DNA of 64,000 bases from Paraburkholderia terricola (GTDB lineage Bacteria > Pseudomonadota > Gammaproteobacteria > Burkholderiales > Burkholderiaceae). A program made the translations under genes and the position numbers. The notes beneath the pieces are model-generated. The model saw only the letters and a program-made list of their open reading frames with translations, did no database searches and had not been told where the DNA came from. The stretch covers positions 21,155 to 85,154 of the forward strand of contig NZ_FRAB01000031.1 of the NCBI RefSeq assembly GCF_900142195.1, written 5' to 3'. Shown piece by piece: positions 51,569 through 61,036 of this stretch. The first letter of the stretch is position 1, and each line of letters starts with the position of its first letter.

Positions 51569-53188
51569 ATGCGCGGGTTCAGCGATCACGTTGCGTGGCA
51601 CGGCGGCCGGCCAGGATGGCGGCGGCTTTGGCATGCCGTAATCGGCGGCGTCGTGACGCTGGCGTTGGTGTCGAGCGCGGGCGGCACGGGCGGCACTGCG
51701 AACGGCACCGAGAACAGCAGGGCGAATAGCACCGCGAACGGCGGCACGAACGGCACCGAGAACAGCACGGCGAATAGCGCCGCGAACGGCGTCATGAGCG
51801 GCACCACGAACAGCAGGGCGAATCGCACCGTGAACGGCGTCATGAACAGCACCGCGAACAGCACCGCAAACGGCGTCACGACCAGCACCGCGCCCACCAC
51901 CGACACCACCACCGACACCACCACCGACACCACCACCGACACCACCACCGACACCACCACCGCCCAGATCGCCCGCGGCGCCTATCTCGCGAAAGCCGCC
52001 GACTGCGCCGGCTGCCACACCGCCCCGCCACGCGTGACGCACCCCGGCGCCGCGCCCACCGCGACGCCGGCATTCGCCGGCGGTCTCGGCATGGTTTCGC
52101 CGTTCGGCACCATCTACTCGTCGAACATCACGCCGGACCCGCGCTCGGGCATCGGCCGCTATAGTTACGACGATTTCGCGCGCGCCGTGCGCGAAGGCGT
52201 GGTGCCCGGCGGCAAACGGCTGTATCCGGCGATGCCGTACCCCTCGTTTGCGAAGATCGACGACGCCGACCTGCACGCGCTCTACGCGTACTTCATGCAC
52301 GGCGTGCAGCCGGTGGCGGCACCCGCGCCCGCGACCCGCCTGCCGTTTCCGTTCAACCAGCGCTGGGCGCTCGCGGTCTGGAACTGGGCCTTCGCGCCGA
52401 GCGGCCCGTTCAAGCCCGAGCCGACCCGCGACGCGCAATGGAATCGCGGCGCGTATCTCGCGCAGTCGCTCGGACATTGCGGCGCGTGCCACACGCCGCG
52501 CGGAGCCGCCTACCAGGAGCGCGGCTATAGCGAGGCCGATCCGCTCTTTCTGACGGGCGGCACCAACGACCACTGGTTCGCGCCGAATCTGACGGGCGAC
52601 CCCGGCTCCGGTCTCGGCAGGCATTCGGCCGCGGACATCGCCGCGTTCCTGAAGCACGGCCACGGCGGCGGACTGATCGCGTTCGGCAGCATGGTGCAGG
52701 TGGTCGAAGACAGCACGCAATATCTGAGCGACGCCGACCTCGCGGCGCTCGCCGCCTATCTGAAGAGCTTGCCGCCGCGCGCGCCGAGCGGGCACTTCAA
52801 CGAGCGTTCGCGCGCCGCGCGGCAGAGCGTTCAGGCGCTGAAAACCGGCGACGTCGAACGGCCCGGCGCCGGCCTCTACGCCGCTTATTGCGCGCGTTGC
52901 CATCAGACGGACGGCGCGGGCGTGCCGCAAAAGTATCCGCGCCTCGCGGGCAATCCGGCGGTGTTGTCGGCGTCCAGCACGTCGCTCGTGCGTTTGCTCG
53001 TAGAGGGCGGCCGGAGCCCGCGCACGGAACACGGTCCCGAGCCGCGCAAGATGCCGTCGTTCGCCGATCAGTTGAGCGACAGCGAAATGGCCCACGTGCT
53101 AACGTTCATTCGCAATACGTGGGGCAATGCGGCAGCGCCGGTGACGACGCGCGACGTGTCGAGCGTGCGCGGCGCTTTACACAAATAG
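51569..53188 (+). CDS. Triheme cytochrome c with repetitive linker
   Basis: A 539-residue exported protein. After a signal/anchor (about 22-40, HAVIGGVVTLALVSSAGG), a low-complexity Asn/Thr/Ser/Ala linker of about 90 residues precedes three c-type haem domains: CAGCH at 146, CGACH at 304 and CARCH at 441. The layout resembles the triheme cytochrome subunit of membrane alcohol/gluconate dehydrogenases, which deliver electrons to quinone or to an oxidase. It lies in the oxidase cluster without a dehydrogenase next to it, so it may serve as electron donor to the caa3 enzyme. The ATG at 51569 has AGGGGGTGG upstream. Confidence 0.85.
   Translation: MRGFSDHVAWHGGRPGWRRLWHAVIGGVVTLALVSSAGGTGGTANGTENSRANSTANGGTNGTENSTANSAANGVMSGTTNSRANRTVNGVMNSTANSTANGVTTSTAPTTDTTTDTTTDTTTDTTTDTTTAQIARGAYLAKAADCAGCHTAPPRVTHPGAAPTATPAFAGGLGMVSPFGTIYSSNITPDPRSGIGRYSYDDFARAVREGVVPGGKRLYPAMPYPSFAKIDDADLHALYAYFMHGVQPVAAPAPATRLPFPFNQRWALAVWNWAFAPSGPFKPEPTRDAQWNRGAYLAQSLGHCGACHTPRGAAYQERGYSEADPLFLTGGTNDHWFAPNLTGDPGSGLGRHSAADIAAFLKHGHGGGLIAFGSMVQVVEDSTQYLSDADLAALAAYLKSLPPRAPSGHFNERSRAARQSVQALKTGDVERPGAGLYAAYCARCHQTDGAGVPQKYPRLAGNPAVLSASSTSLVRLLVEGGRSPRTEHGPEPRKMPSFADQLSDSEMAHVLTFIRNTWGNAAAPVTTRDVSSVRGALHK
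51701..51961. repeat. Nested in-frame tandem repeats in the cytochrome c linker
   Basis: A 48-bp unit, itself made of four 12-bp subunits, occurs three times (51701-51748, 51749-51796, 51797-51844) plus a 36-bp partial copy to 51880. It encodes 16-residue repeats of NGTENSRANSTANGGT type. After a short gap, a perfect 12-bp repeat ACCACCGACACC runs five times from 51896, encoding TTDT units. All lengths are multiples of three, so copy number can change without shifting the frame. Confidence 0.92.
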
Positions 53189-53290
53189 CGCGGCCCGGGT
53201 CCGTCGCAACGGCGCGCACGGCCTGATGAGCGAGGCGGCCGGCTGTCGGCGGTGTATGCTTTTGAATGAACCTCTATTCTTCCCGATCCC

Positions 53291-55264
53291 ATGAAAGAGT
53301 TCGATCTCCCTTCCGCCGGCGAGAACGGCGGTCCCGCCCAGAATCCCGCCGCCGTCCGCGCGAGCGCGCTCGTCAACGTCGATTACGGGACGCTGGTGCA
53401 GGCGATCGAGGACTACGCGATCTTCCTGCTCGACGCGACCGGGCATGTCGTCAGTTGGAGCGTCGGCGCGCAGAAAATGAAGGGCTACACCGAACACGAG
53501 ATCATCGGCCAGCACTTCTCGCGCTTCTACACCGCGGAAGCGTTGGCGCGCGACTGGCCCGCCTACGAACTGCAACAGGCGGCGCTGACCGGCCGCTTCG
53601 AGGACGAAGGCTGGCGCGTGCGCAAGGACGGCTCGACCTTCTGGGCCAACGTCGTGATCACGGCGATCCGCAACCAGGCGGGCCTGCTCAGCGGTTTCGC
53701 CAAGATCACGCGCGACCTGACCGCGAAACGCGAATATCTCGAAGCGCTGCGGCAAAGCGAGGAGCGTTTTCGTCTGCTGGTCGACAACGTCAAGGATTAC
53801 GCGATATTCATGCTCGATCCGCAAGGTCATGTGGCGAGCTGGAACGAGGGCGCCGCGCGCATCAAAGGCTATGCGCGCGACGAAATCGTCGGCCGGCATT
53901 TCTCGGTGTTCTATCTGCCGGAAGACGCGGCGGCGGGCAAGCCCGCGCGCGAACTCGCGATCGCCCGGCAGCTCGGCCACGTGGAGGACGAAGGCTGGCG
54001 CGTGCGCAAGGACGGCTCGAGTTTCTGGGCCAACGTCAACATCACGGCGGTGTATGACGAATCGAAGCGGCTGCGCGGCTTCGCCAAAATCACGCGCGAT
54101 CTGACCGAGCGGCGTCAGCGTGAAGAACTGGAGCGCTCGGGCGAACGCATGCGCAAGTTTCTCGCGACCCTCGCGCACGAGTTGCGCAATCCGCTCGCGC
54201 CCGTGCGCAACGCGATCGGCGTGATGCAGATCGAGGCGGGAGTGAGTCCCACGCTGGCGCGCTCGCGCGATCTGATCGATCGCCAGGTCACGCATCTCAC
54301 GCGGCTCGTCGACGATCTGCTCGACATTGGCCGGATCATGTCGGACAAGGTCGAGTTGCGCATTGGCCGCGTCGATCTCGGCGAGGTGGTGGCGCGCGGC
54401 ATGGAAGCGGCGCGGCCGTTTACCGACGCGCATTCGCAGACCGTTGTAACGAACCTGCCGCGCGAACCGGTGGTCGTGCGCGGCGACATGACGCGTCTCG
54501 TGCAGGTGTTGCAGAACCTGCTGCACAACGCGTCGAAGTTCTCGCCGGTGGGCAGCCGCATCGAGATCGTGGTCCGCCTCGATTATCAGATGGCCGTGAT
54601 GGAAGTGCGCGACCCGGGTTGCGGCATTCCGCTGCGTTCGCTCGATACGATCTTCGAGTTGTTCGTGCAGGAAAAGGAAGGGCAAAGTGTCGGCGAAGGC
54701 GGCCTCGGCATCGGCCTCACGTTGTGCAAGTCGCTGATCGAAATGCATGGCGGCAGCATTGTCGCGAGCAGCGCGGGGCCGGGGCGCGGCAGCACGTTCA
54801 CGCTGAGTCTGCCGCTCGCCGCGGCGCCCTCCGAGGCCGCCGCCGCTCAGCCGGGCGAGGCCTCGGGCGAGGTTGCGCCGCTGCGCATCCTGCTGGTCGA
54901 CGACAACCGCGACTCGGCCGACAGTCTCGCGATGCTGCTCGAACTCAAAGGCCACGAAGTGCGCATCGCCTACGAGGGCGAGGCGGCGCTGCACGTCGCG
55001 CCGCGCTTTGCGCCGCATCTCGCCGTGATCGACCTGGCGATGCCGAAGATGGACGGCTACGCGACGCTCGCGGCGCTGCGGGCCATGCCGGAACTCGCCG
55101 ACACGATGTTCGCCGCGATGACCGGCTTCGGCCATGAGAGCGATCGCGAGAGCACTGCAAAGGCCGGCTTCCATGTTCATCTCGTGAAGCCGGTCGAGCT
55201 TGCCCGCTTCGATGCGTTGCTGGCGCAGGTCGAACAGCGGCGCAGCGGGGGCGGTGGCGGCTAG
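53291..55264 (+). CDS. Soluble hybrid histidine kinase (PAS-PAS-HisKA-HATPase-REC)
   Basis: A 657-residue cytoplasmic sensor kinase, no membrane segment. Two PAS domains (about 35-155 and 165-285) share near-identical tails (DEGWRVRKDGS with FWANV). His296 in LAHELRNPL is the phosphorylated residue, and the N, G1 and G2 boxes follow (LLHNASKF, VRDPGCGIPL, GGLGIGLTL). A receiver domain at about 530-650 carries the acceptor Asp581 in VIDLAMPKMDG. The PAS repeats suggest redox, light or ligand sensing, but no cofactor ligand is evident. It stands alone; no output regulator is adjacent. Confidence 0.92.
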   Translation: MKEFDLPSAGENGGPAQNPAAVRASALVNVDYGTLVQAIEDYAIFLLDATGHVVSWSVGAQKMKGYTEHEIIGQHFSRFYTAEALARDWPAYELQQAALTGRFEDEGWRVRKDGSTFWANVVITAIRNQAGLLSGFAKITRDLTAKREYLEALRQSEERFRLLVDNVKDYAIFMLDPQGHVASWNEGAARIKGYARDEIVGRHFSVFYLPEDAAAGKPARELAIARQLGHVEDEGWRVRKDGSSFWANVNITAVYDESKRLRGFAKITRDLTERRQREELERSGERMRKFLATLAHELRNPLAPVRNAIGVMQIEAGVSPTLARSRDLIDRQVTHLTRLVDDLLDIGRIMSDKVELRIGRVDLGEVVARGMEAARPFTDAHSQTVVTNLPREPVVVRGDMTRLVQVLQNLLHNASKFSPVGSRIEIVVRLDYQMAVMEVRDPGCGIPLRSLDTIFELFVQEKEGQSVGEGGLGIGLTLCKSLIEMHGGSIVASSAGPGRGSTFTLSLPLAAAPSEAAAAQPGEASGEVAPLRILLVDDNRDSADSLAMLLELKGHEVRIAYEGEAALHVAPRFAPHLAVIDLAMPKMDGYATLAALRAMPELADTMFAAMTGFGHESDRESTAKAGFHVHLVKPVELARFDALLAQVEQRRSGGGGG

Positions 55265-55426
55265 CCGCGCTCACGCCCGTTTTCATCGCTTCACGTCCCG
55301 GGCATCGCACTGCCTTGCGGGCATTGAATACCCGAGGCACATCGTTTGCTGCGCGCCCTATGAACGCTGCGGCCGCCGCTCGCGACAGAGAAAACCAGGG
55401 CGGCCGCCTGTCGCGAGGAGGGCGAT

Positions 55427-55927
55427 ATGAACGACGTGATTTTCACGCTGTTTGGCGACGGCAGGAATCTCGATCCGCTGCAGATGGGCCTGCGCGCCGT
55501 GATCGTGTTCGTGATCACGTTGGTGTTGATCCGCATCTCGGGCCGGCGCTCGTTCGGGCAGCGCTCGCCGTTCGATCTGGTGGTGGTGATCCTGCTCGGC
55601 GCGACGCTGAGCCGGGCGATCGTCGGCGCGTCGCCGTTTCTCGCGACGATCGCGGCCGCGTTCGTGATCGTCGTGTGCCATCGGCTGCTGGCGTGGGCTT
55701 GCGTGCACTCGCATGGGCTGGAGCGGCTGGTCGGCGGCGGCGAACGCGAGGTGTTCAGCAACGGCAAATTCAACGACGACGAAATGAACGCCGCGCTGAT
55801 TACGGCAACCGATATTCGCGAGAGCGTGCGGCAGAAAACCGGCGCGTGCTCGTTCGACAACGTGGCCGCCGCGATTCTCGAACGCAACGGCGAGGTGAGC
55901 GTGATTCGCAAGAAACAGCCCGGTTAA
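55427..55927 (+). CDS. YetF-like DUF421 membrane protein
   Basis: A 166-residue protein with three N-terminal membrane helices and a small C-terminal soluble domain. GLRAVIVFVITLVLIRISGR, then RRSFGQRSPFDLVVVILLGA and TLSRAIVG are typical of the DUF421/YetF family. The C-terminal part (MNAALITATDIRESVRQKTG, ending GEVSVIRKK) matches the family's second domain. Function not established. The ATG at 55427 has GAGGAGGG upstream. Confidence 0.83.
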   Translation: MNDVIFTLFGDGRNLDPLQMGLRAVIVFVITLVLIRISGRRSFGQRSPFDLVVVILLGATLSRAIVGASPFLATIAAAFVIVVCHRLLAWACVHSHGLERLVGGGEREVFSNGKFNDDEMNAALITATDIRESVRQKTGACSFDNVAAAILERNGEVSVIRKKQPG

Positions 55928-55937
55928 GGGCGCCGGG

Positions 55938-57335
55938 TTAGCCGCGGCCGCCGCGCGCGATCTCGTCGCCGGCGCCGTGCGGCAGGCGCCGCGTGACCGG
56001 AATCGAGGCGAACGAGCACAAACCCACCACCAGGAACGCCGGCCAGAAGTCCGACCACATAATGCTCGGATGCCCATGCAGTGCGCGCGAAATCTGCAGC
56101 ACGATACCGCCGATCGTCACGCCCAGACCGAGCGACATCTGCTGCACCACGCTGCCGAGACTGGTGGCGCGGCCCACGTCGCGGCTCGCGATTTCCGCGT
56201 AAGTGAGCGAGTTCAGACTCGTGAATTGCAGCGCGGGAAAGAAGCCGCCGAGCAGCACGACCACCCAGATGATCCAGACCGGCGTACCGGGGAAAAACAG
56301 TCCGCACGCCGCGATCGACAAGCCCGACAATGCCGCGTTGACCACCAGCACCGAGCGAAAGCCATAGCGATGCAGCACGCTCGAGGCGACCGTGCGCATG
56401 AACATGCCGCCGAACGCGGAAGCACACGTGATCAGGCCGGATTCAAACGCGCTCATGCCGTGGCCCTCCTGCAGCATCAGCGGCAGCAGAAACGGCAAGG
56501 CGCCGAGCCCGATGCGAAACAGCGAGCCGCCGAGCACGCTCGCCTGGAAGGTCGGCACCTTGAAAAAGCGCAGGTCGAGCAAGGGCAACTCGACGCGCCG
56601 CGCGTACACCACATAGCCTGCGAGCAGCACGGCGCCGCTTGCGCACATGCCGAAGGCGTCCCGATTCGAAATCAGTTCGCCGCCCACCAGCGAGAGCCCC
56701 AGCAGAAGCAGCACCGCGCCCGCCGCCGAGAGAAAGAAACCGATCCAGTCGAGCGGGCCGGGGTGGGGTTCACGCGTATTGGCGATGTGCCGGTTGGTCA
56801 GATAGATGCCGAGCATGCCGATCGGCACGTTGATGAAGAAGATCAGGCGCCAGTGCAGATAGGTCGTGATGAAGCCGCCGAGCAGCGGCCCGGCGGCCGG
56901 GCCGAGCATCGCGGGCACGCTCAGGTAGTTCATCGCGCGGATGAAATCGGATTTGTGGACCACCCGGAAAATGATGATGCGGCCGACCGGCACCATCATC
57001 GCGCCGCCCACGCCTTGCACGAAACGCGCGAGCGTGAAGGTCGCCAGCGAGTTCGACGCGGCGCACAACAGCGAGCCGGTCACGAAGATGCCGATCGCGG
57101 TGCGAAAGATGGTGCGCGCGCCGAAACGGTCGGCGAGCCAGCCGCACACGGGGATGAACACGCCGAGACCGAGCACATAACTCGTCACCGCGATTTTCAG
57201 CGTGACCGGATCACGCCCGAAGTCGCGTGCCATGGCCGGCAATGCGGTGACGATCACATTGGCGTCGACGCTTTCCATGAACATCGCGCAAGCGACGATG
57301 AGCGGCGCGATCAGGGCTTTCTGGACGACGGGCAT
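55938..57335 (-). CDS. MFS transporter, DHA2 family
   Basis: A 465-residue, about 14-helix exporter. Helix 1 motif ACAMFMESVDANVIVTALPA, loop GWLADRFGARTIF and motif C (GPAAGPLLGGFITTYL) identify the EmrB/QacA class, and it is close in style to the exporter at 44444. The ATG at 57335 is preferred to a TTG at 57368, whose extra residues are Arg-rich. It is convergent with the DUF421 gene, with only ten bases between stop codons. Confidence 0.87.
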   Translation of the reverse strand: MPVVQKALIAPLIVACAMFMESVDANVIVTALPAMARDFGRDPVTLKIAVTSYVLGLGVFIPVCGWLADRFGARTIFRTAIGIFVTGSLLCAASNSLATFTLARFVQGVGGAMMVPVGRIIIFRVVHKSDFIRAMNYLSVPAMLGPAAGPLLGGFITTYLHWRLIFFINVPIGMLGIYLTNRHIANTREPHPGPLDWIGFFLSAAGAVLLLLGLSLVGGELISNRDAFGMCASGAVLLAGYVVYARRVELPLLDLRFFKVPTFQASVLGGSLFRIGLGALPFLLPLMLQEGHGMSAFESGLITCASAFGGMFMRTVASSVLHRYGFRSVLVVNAALSGLSIAACGLFFPGTPVWIIWVVVLLGGFFPALQFTSLNSLTYAEIASRDVGRATSLGSVVQQMSLGLGVTIGGIVLQISRALHGHPSIMWSDFWPAFLVVGLCSFASIPVTRRLPHGAGDEIARGGRG

Positions 57336-57496
57336 GAAGGCGGGTCTGCGGCGTGCTGTCGCAGGCAAAGGGCCATTATTGCACCTGTACGGTGCGGTTT
57401 GCTAATAGCCGGGCGCTGAGGCCATCCCGCTGCGAAAGACGCAGCGAGCGGCCGTGACCGTCGCGCAACAAGTCCACAGCGGGTTTTTAATATTTG

Positions 57497-57524
57497 TTGC
57501 AGTGCGACAGGATAGGTCTATAAT
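57497..57524 (+). promoter_or_regulatory. Sigma-70 promoter of the 50-residue protein gene
   Basis: TTGCAG and a perfect TATAAT are spaced by 16 bases. Just downstream lies an inverted repeat GTATA-AACCC-TATAC in the leader, which could bind a repressor. Confidence 0.7.
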
Positions 57525-57565
57525 CGGGTTATTCCCTAGGTATAAACCCTATACAGGAGCCCACC

Positions 57566-57718
57566 ATGAACACCGCTACTCATACGGCAGCCGCTCGCGC
57601 CACCACCGCCAAGAACATCACCTTGCTGGGCAAACTGCGCGCCCTGGCGCTGCACGCGCTGAACCTGCATCTGCAAACCTGCGCCGTGATCGCTGAAGCG
57701 CACCGCCGTCCGCAGTAA
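57566..57718 (+). CDS. Small protein of 50 residues
   Basis: A short frame with a good promoter 40 bases upstream and CAGGAG before the ATG. The peptide (MNTATHTAAARATTAKNITL, then a basic Leu/His-rich helix KLRALALHALNLHLQ) has an amphipathic or weakly hydrophobic C-terminal half. No family recognised. Well-formed expression signals support it being real. Confidence 0.65.
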   Translation: MNTATHTAAARATTAKNITLLGKLRALALHALNLHLQTCAVIAEAHRRPQ

Positions 57719-57859
57719 GCGCACGCAGTAAGGGCAGTACCGCAGCCGGCACCGGCTGGAAGGCCGGGCGGCGCGCGAGTGCGCCGTCTCTGCCGCGCTC
57801 GCGGCAGCACGCTTGCGATTCACGCGCCCGTGCGGTTGCCTACTGCTTTGCTTGCGTAT

Positions 57860-58003
57860 TCAGTCGCGAGTGCGCTTCGACACCCTCGCCACGACGTTTC
57901 GCATCTTCATCGCTCGCGCGGAAAACGAACTCATCAAAAGCGCGGTCGACACCAGACCCAGCAGACAGATTCCCGCCATCATCCATTCCTGATTCGCCAT
58001 CAT
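57860..58003 (-). CDS. Small membrane protein of 47 residues
   Basis: A single-helix membrane peptide, MMANQEWMMAGICLLGLVST and onward, with a positively charged tail (ARVSKRTRD). AAGGAGA precedes paired ATG codons. Two upstream in-frame codons extend it but lack a ribosome binding site. Function unknown. The 438 bases between it and mprF show no further gene. Confidence 0.6.
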   Translation of the reverse strand: MMANQEWMMAGICLLGLVSTALLMSSFSARAMKMRNVVARVSKRTRD

Positions 58004-58441
58004 CGTTCTCCTTGGGTCGAACTTCGCTTCACGCGGCACGTTCGCGACAGGTTGCCGGGCCGTTACTTCCATTTACGGCACATGAAGCGCAAAGCTTGAT
58101 AGAGCAGAGCGGCTTACGGATCGCTCATGGCTGTTTCGGATCATCGGCGCGACGCCGAATCTTCATCCCGCACGACGCGATTCGCGTTTACACTCCTGCC
58201 CCTGTCGAGCGCGGCGCGATCCTCGTCGACATCTCGACCCAATCATCTTGCGCACCGCCATGGCAAACGCGCAACGCGCATTCAGCCTCGATCACGAGCC
58301 CAGGTTAATCCCGGGTTGAACGGCTGCTGCTGTCAACCTTTTCAATGTTTTGCCGTTATCTCGTTGTAATCGCCGAGGCAAGGCGATGTCGCGGCAGACG
58401 ACCCGTCGTCGTGACAGCTCCACGCAAGGCCCGCATTGACC

Positions 58442-61036
58442 ATGTTCCATCGACATAACAATAAGTTCGACCGGCTAGTCGCGATGTTCGACCGTGCATC
58501 GAAAACGCTTGGCCACCGGGGAATCCTCTCGCCCTTGCTCGCGCTCGTCATCGGCGGGCTGCTGCTGATCGTCTTGCAGCATCTTTCACAAGCGGTCGAC
58601 TACCGCTCGGTGATGCGCGAATTGCGTCACCTGAGCGCCGGCGAGTGGACCGCCGCGCTCGCCGCGACCACGCTCAGTTATGTGGCGCTGGTCGGCCGCG
58701 ATCTCGTCGGCTTGCGATACCTGGGCGTCGCCGTGCCGCGCGCCGCGCTGTGGATCGGCGCCACCGCAGGCTCGGCGCTCGGCAATGCGACCGGGTTCGG
58801 CGCGTTGACGGGCGGCGCGGTGCGCGCGCGGGTCTACGGCGTGGCGAGCGTCACGCCCGCGCAGATCGGCCGCATGACGGTGTTCACGAGCGTGTCGCTG
58901 GCGCTCGCGCTGGTGCTGATGACGGCGCTCGGCATGGTCTGCGCCGCCGGCCCGCTCGCGCCGATGCTTCATCTCACACCGATGGCGCTCCGCTGGAGCG
59001 GCGCGGCGCTGCTCATCGCGCTTGCGCTCGCGGCCGCTGCCTGCCGTCGCGACACGCGCGCGGTCCGCACGCGCTGGGCGTGGCTGTCGTTCGACATTCC
59101 GGCGCGCCGCGATCTGCTCGAGCAAGTGGCGCTCGCCGTGGTCGACGTGGTGGCCGCGGGCCTTGCGCTGTGGGCGCTGCTGCCGCATGCGGACGTGAGC
59201 TTCGTCACCTTCATCACCGTCTATGCCGCGGCCATGCTGCTCGGCATGATCGGCCATACGCCCGGCGGCGTCGGCGTATTCGAAGCCGCCATGGTGTTCA
59301 CGCTGAACGGCAGCGTGCCCACCCAGCAGATGGTCGCGGCGCTGCTCGCCTATCGCGCGATTTACTTCGGCGCGCCGCTGGTCGTCTCGGCCGCGCTGCT
59401 CGCCGGCTTCGAGGGCCGCGCGCTGAAAGGGCGTTTGCCGCTGCACCACGCGGCGGCCGTATCGAAGCTCGCGCCGCTGTTTCTGAGTCTCGTCACGTTC
59501 GTGGTCGGCGGCATGCTGGTGATTTCCAGCGCGACGCCCGCGTTCTGGCAACGCATTCGCATTCTGCGCGACGTGCTGCCGCTGTGGGTGCTCGAAAGCT
59601 CGCAGCTGCTATGCAGCGTGCTCGGCGTATTGCTGCTGTTCGTCGCGCGCGGGCTGTTGCGCCGGCTGGACGCCGCCTGGTGGATGACCTTGCTGCTGGC
59701 GGTGCTGAGCCTCGCGCTGTCGCTCACCAAGGGTCTCGCGTTCGTGGAGGCGGCCGTGCTCGGCATGCTGATCGTGCTGCTGCTGGCCACGCGCAAGCGC
59801 TTCAATCGTCACTCGTCGCTGTTCGCCGAACGCTTTACGGCGGGCTGGCTGGTCTCTGTCGCGATGGTGCTGATGCTGGCCGTCTGGGTGATGCTGTTCG
59901 CCTTCCGCGACGTGCCGTACACGGACGACCTGTGGTGGCAATTCGCCTTCGACGAACGCGCGCCGCGTGCGTTGCGCGCCACGCTGGCCGCGAGCCTGTT
60001 CGCCGCGACGTTCTGTTTCTGGCAACTGCTGCGCCCGGCGCCCGGCCATTTCGTCAAGCCGGCGCCGGAAGATCTGCAGGACGCGGCGCGCATCGTGCGC
60101 GCGCAGGAGCGCAGCGACGCCGGCCTCGCGCTGATGGGCGACAAGAGCTTCCTCTTTTCCGAGTCGCGCGAAGCCTTCCTGATGTACGCGAAAAACGGCC
60201 GCACGTGGGCCGCGCTGCACGATCCGGTGGGGCCGCGCGAGGAATGGGCCGGCCTGATCGGCAAGTTCGTCGCGCTCGCGCATGCGCACGGCGGGCGCGC
60301 GGCGTTCTATCAGGTGCGCGCCAACGCGTTGCCGCTTTACCTCGACGCCGGCCTCACGCTGATGAAGCTCGGCGAGGAAGCCCACGTCGTGCTCGACGAT
60401 TTCGACCTGAAGGGCTCGCATCGCGCGCATCTGCGCTATGCGCTCAAGCGTGGCGAGCGTGACGGCTTCACCGTCGACGTGATTCATCGGGCCGATGTGC
60501 CGGCGTCGCTCGAAACGCTGCGGCAGATTTCCGACGGCTGGCTCGGCAGCCGCGACGCGCGCGAAAAGAGCTTTTCGGTCGCCGCGTTTACCGACGACTA
60601 CCTCGCCGCGCAATCGGTGATGCTGGTGCGCCAGCACGGCGAGCCGGTGGCGTTCGTCACCTTCATGACGACCGACATGCATACCGAAGCCACGGTCGGC
60701 GTGATGCGGCATGTGGCGAGCGCCTCGCCTTACGCGATGGAATACCTGTTCACGCAACTGGCGCTGCATCTGAAGCAGGCGGGCTTCCGCTCGCTGAGTC
60801 TCGGCATCGCGCCGCTCTCCGGCATGCAGCCCACGCCGCTGGCGTCGCGCTGGCATCGCCTCGCCGGCATCGTGTGGCGCTTCGGCGGCCGCTTCTACAA
60901 CTTCCGCGGACTGCGCGCTTTCAAGAGCAAGTTCCAGCCGCATTGGGAGCCGCGCTATCTCGCGGCGTCGGGTTCGGTGGGCGTGTTCTTCACGCTCGCG
61001 GACCTGTCATTGCTGGCGGGAGGCCGGCGCTCATGA
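58442..61036 (+). CDS. mprF: Phosphatidylglycerol lysyltransferase MprF/LpiA
   Basis: An 864-residue bifunctional membrane protein. The first 520 residues hold about 14 membrane helices and include the flippase domain (LPG_synthase_TM, e.g. GNATGFGALTGGAVRARVYG and GHTPGGVGVFEAAMV). The C-terminal 310 residues are the soluble DUF2156 aminoacyl transferase (e.g. LGIAPLSGMQPTPLASRWHR). It attaches lysine from Lys-tRNA to phosphatidylglycerol and moves the product, giving resistance to cationic peptides and acid. The ATG at 58442 is preferred to a TTG two codons upstream. It overlaps the next gene by four bases. Confidence 0.93.
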   Translation: MFHRHNNKFDRLVAMFDRASKTLGHRGILSPLLALVIGGLLLIVLQHLSQAVDYRSVMRELRHLSAGEWTAALAATTLSYVALVGRDLVGLRYLGVAVPRAALWIGATAGSALGNATGFGALTGGAVRARVYGVASVTPAQIGRMTVFTSVSLALALVLMTALGMVCAAGPLAPMLHLTPMALRWSGAALLIALALAAAACRRDTRAVRTRWAWLSFDIPARRDLLEQVALAVVDVVAAGLALWALLPHADVSFVTFITVYAAAMLLGMIGHTPGGVGVFEAAMVFTLNGSVPTQQMVAALLAYRAIYFGAPLVVSAALLAGFEGRALKGRLPLHHAAAVSKLAPLFLSLVTFVVGGMLVISSATPAFWQRIRILRDVLPLWVLESSQLLCSVLGVLLLFVARGLLRRLDAAWWMTLLLAVLSLALSLTKGLAFVEAAVLGMLIVLLLATRKRFNRHSSLFAERFTAGWLVSVAMVLMLAVWVMLFAFRDVPYTDDLWWQFAFDERAPRALRATLAASLFAATFCFWQLLRPAPGHFVKPAPEDLQDAARIVRAQERSDAGLALMGDKSFLFSESREAFLMYAKNGRTWAALHDPVGPREEWAGLIGKFVALAHAHGGRAAFYQVRANALPLYLDAGLTLMKLGEEAHVVLDDFDLKGSHRAHLRYALKRGERDGFTVDVIHRADVPASLETLRQISDGWLGSRDAREKSFSVAAFTDDYLAAQSVMLVRQHGEPVAFVTFMTTDMHTEATVGVMRHVASASPYAMEYLFTQLALHLKQAGFRSLSLGIAPLSGMQPTPLASRWHRLAGIVWRFGGRFYNFRGLRAFKSKFQPHWEPRYLAASGSVGVFFTLADLSLLAGGRRS

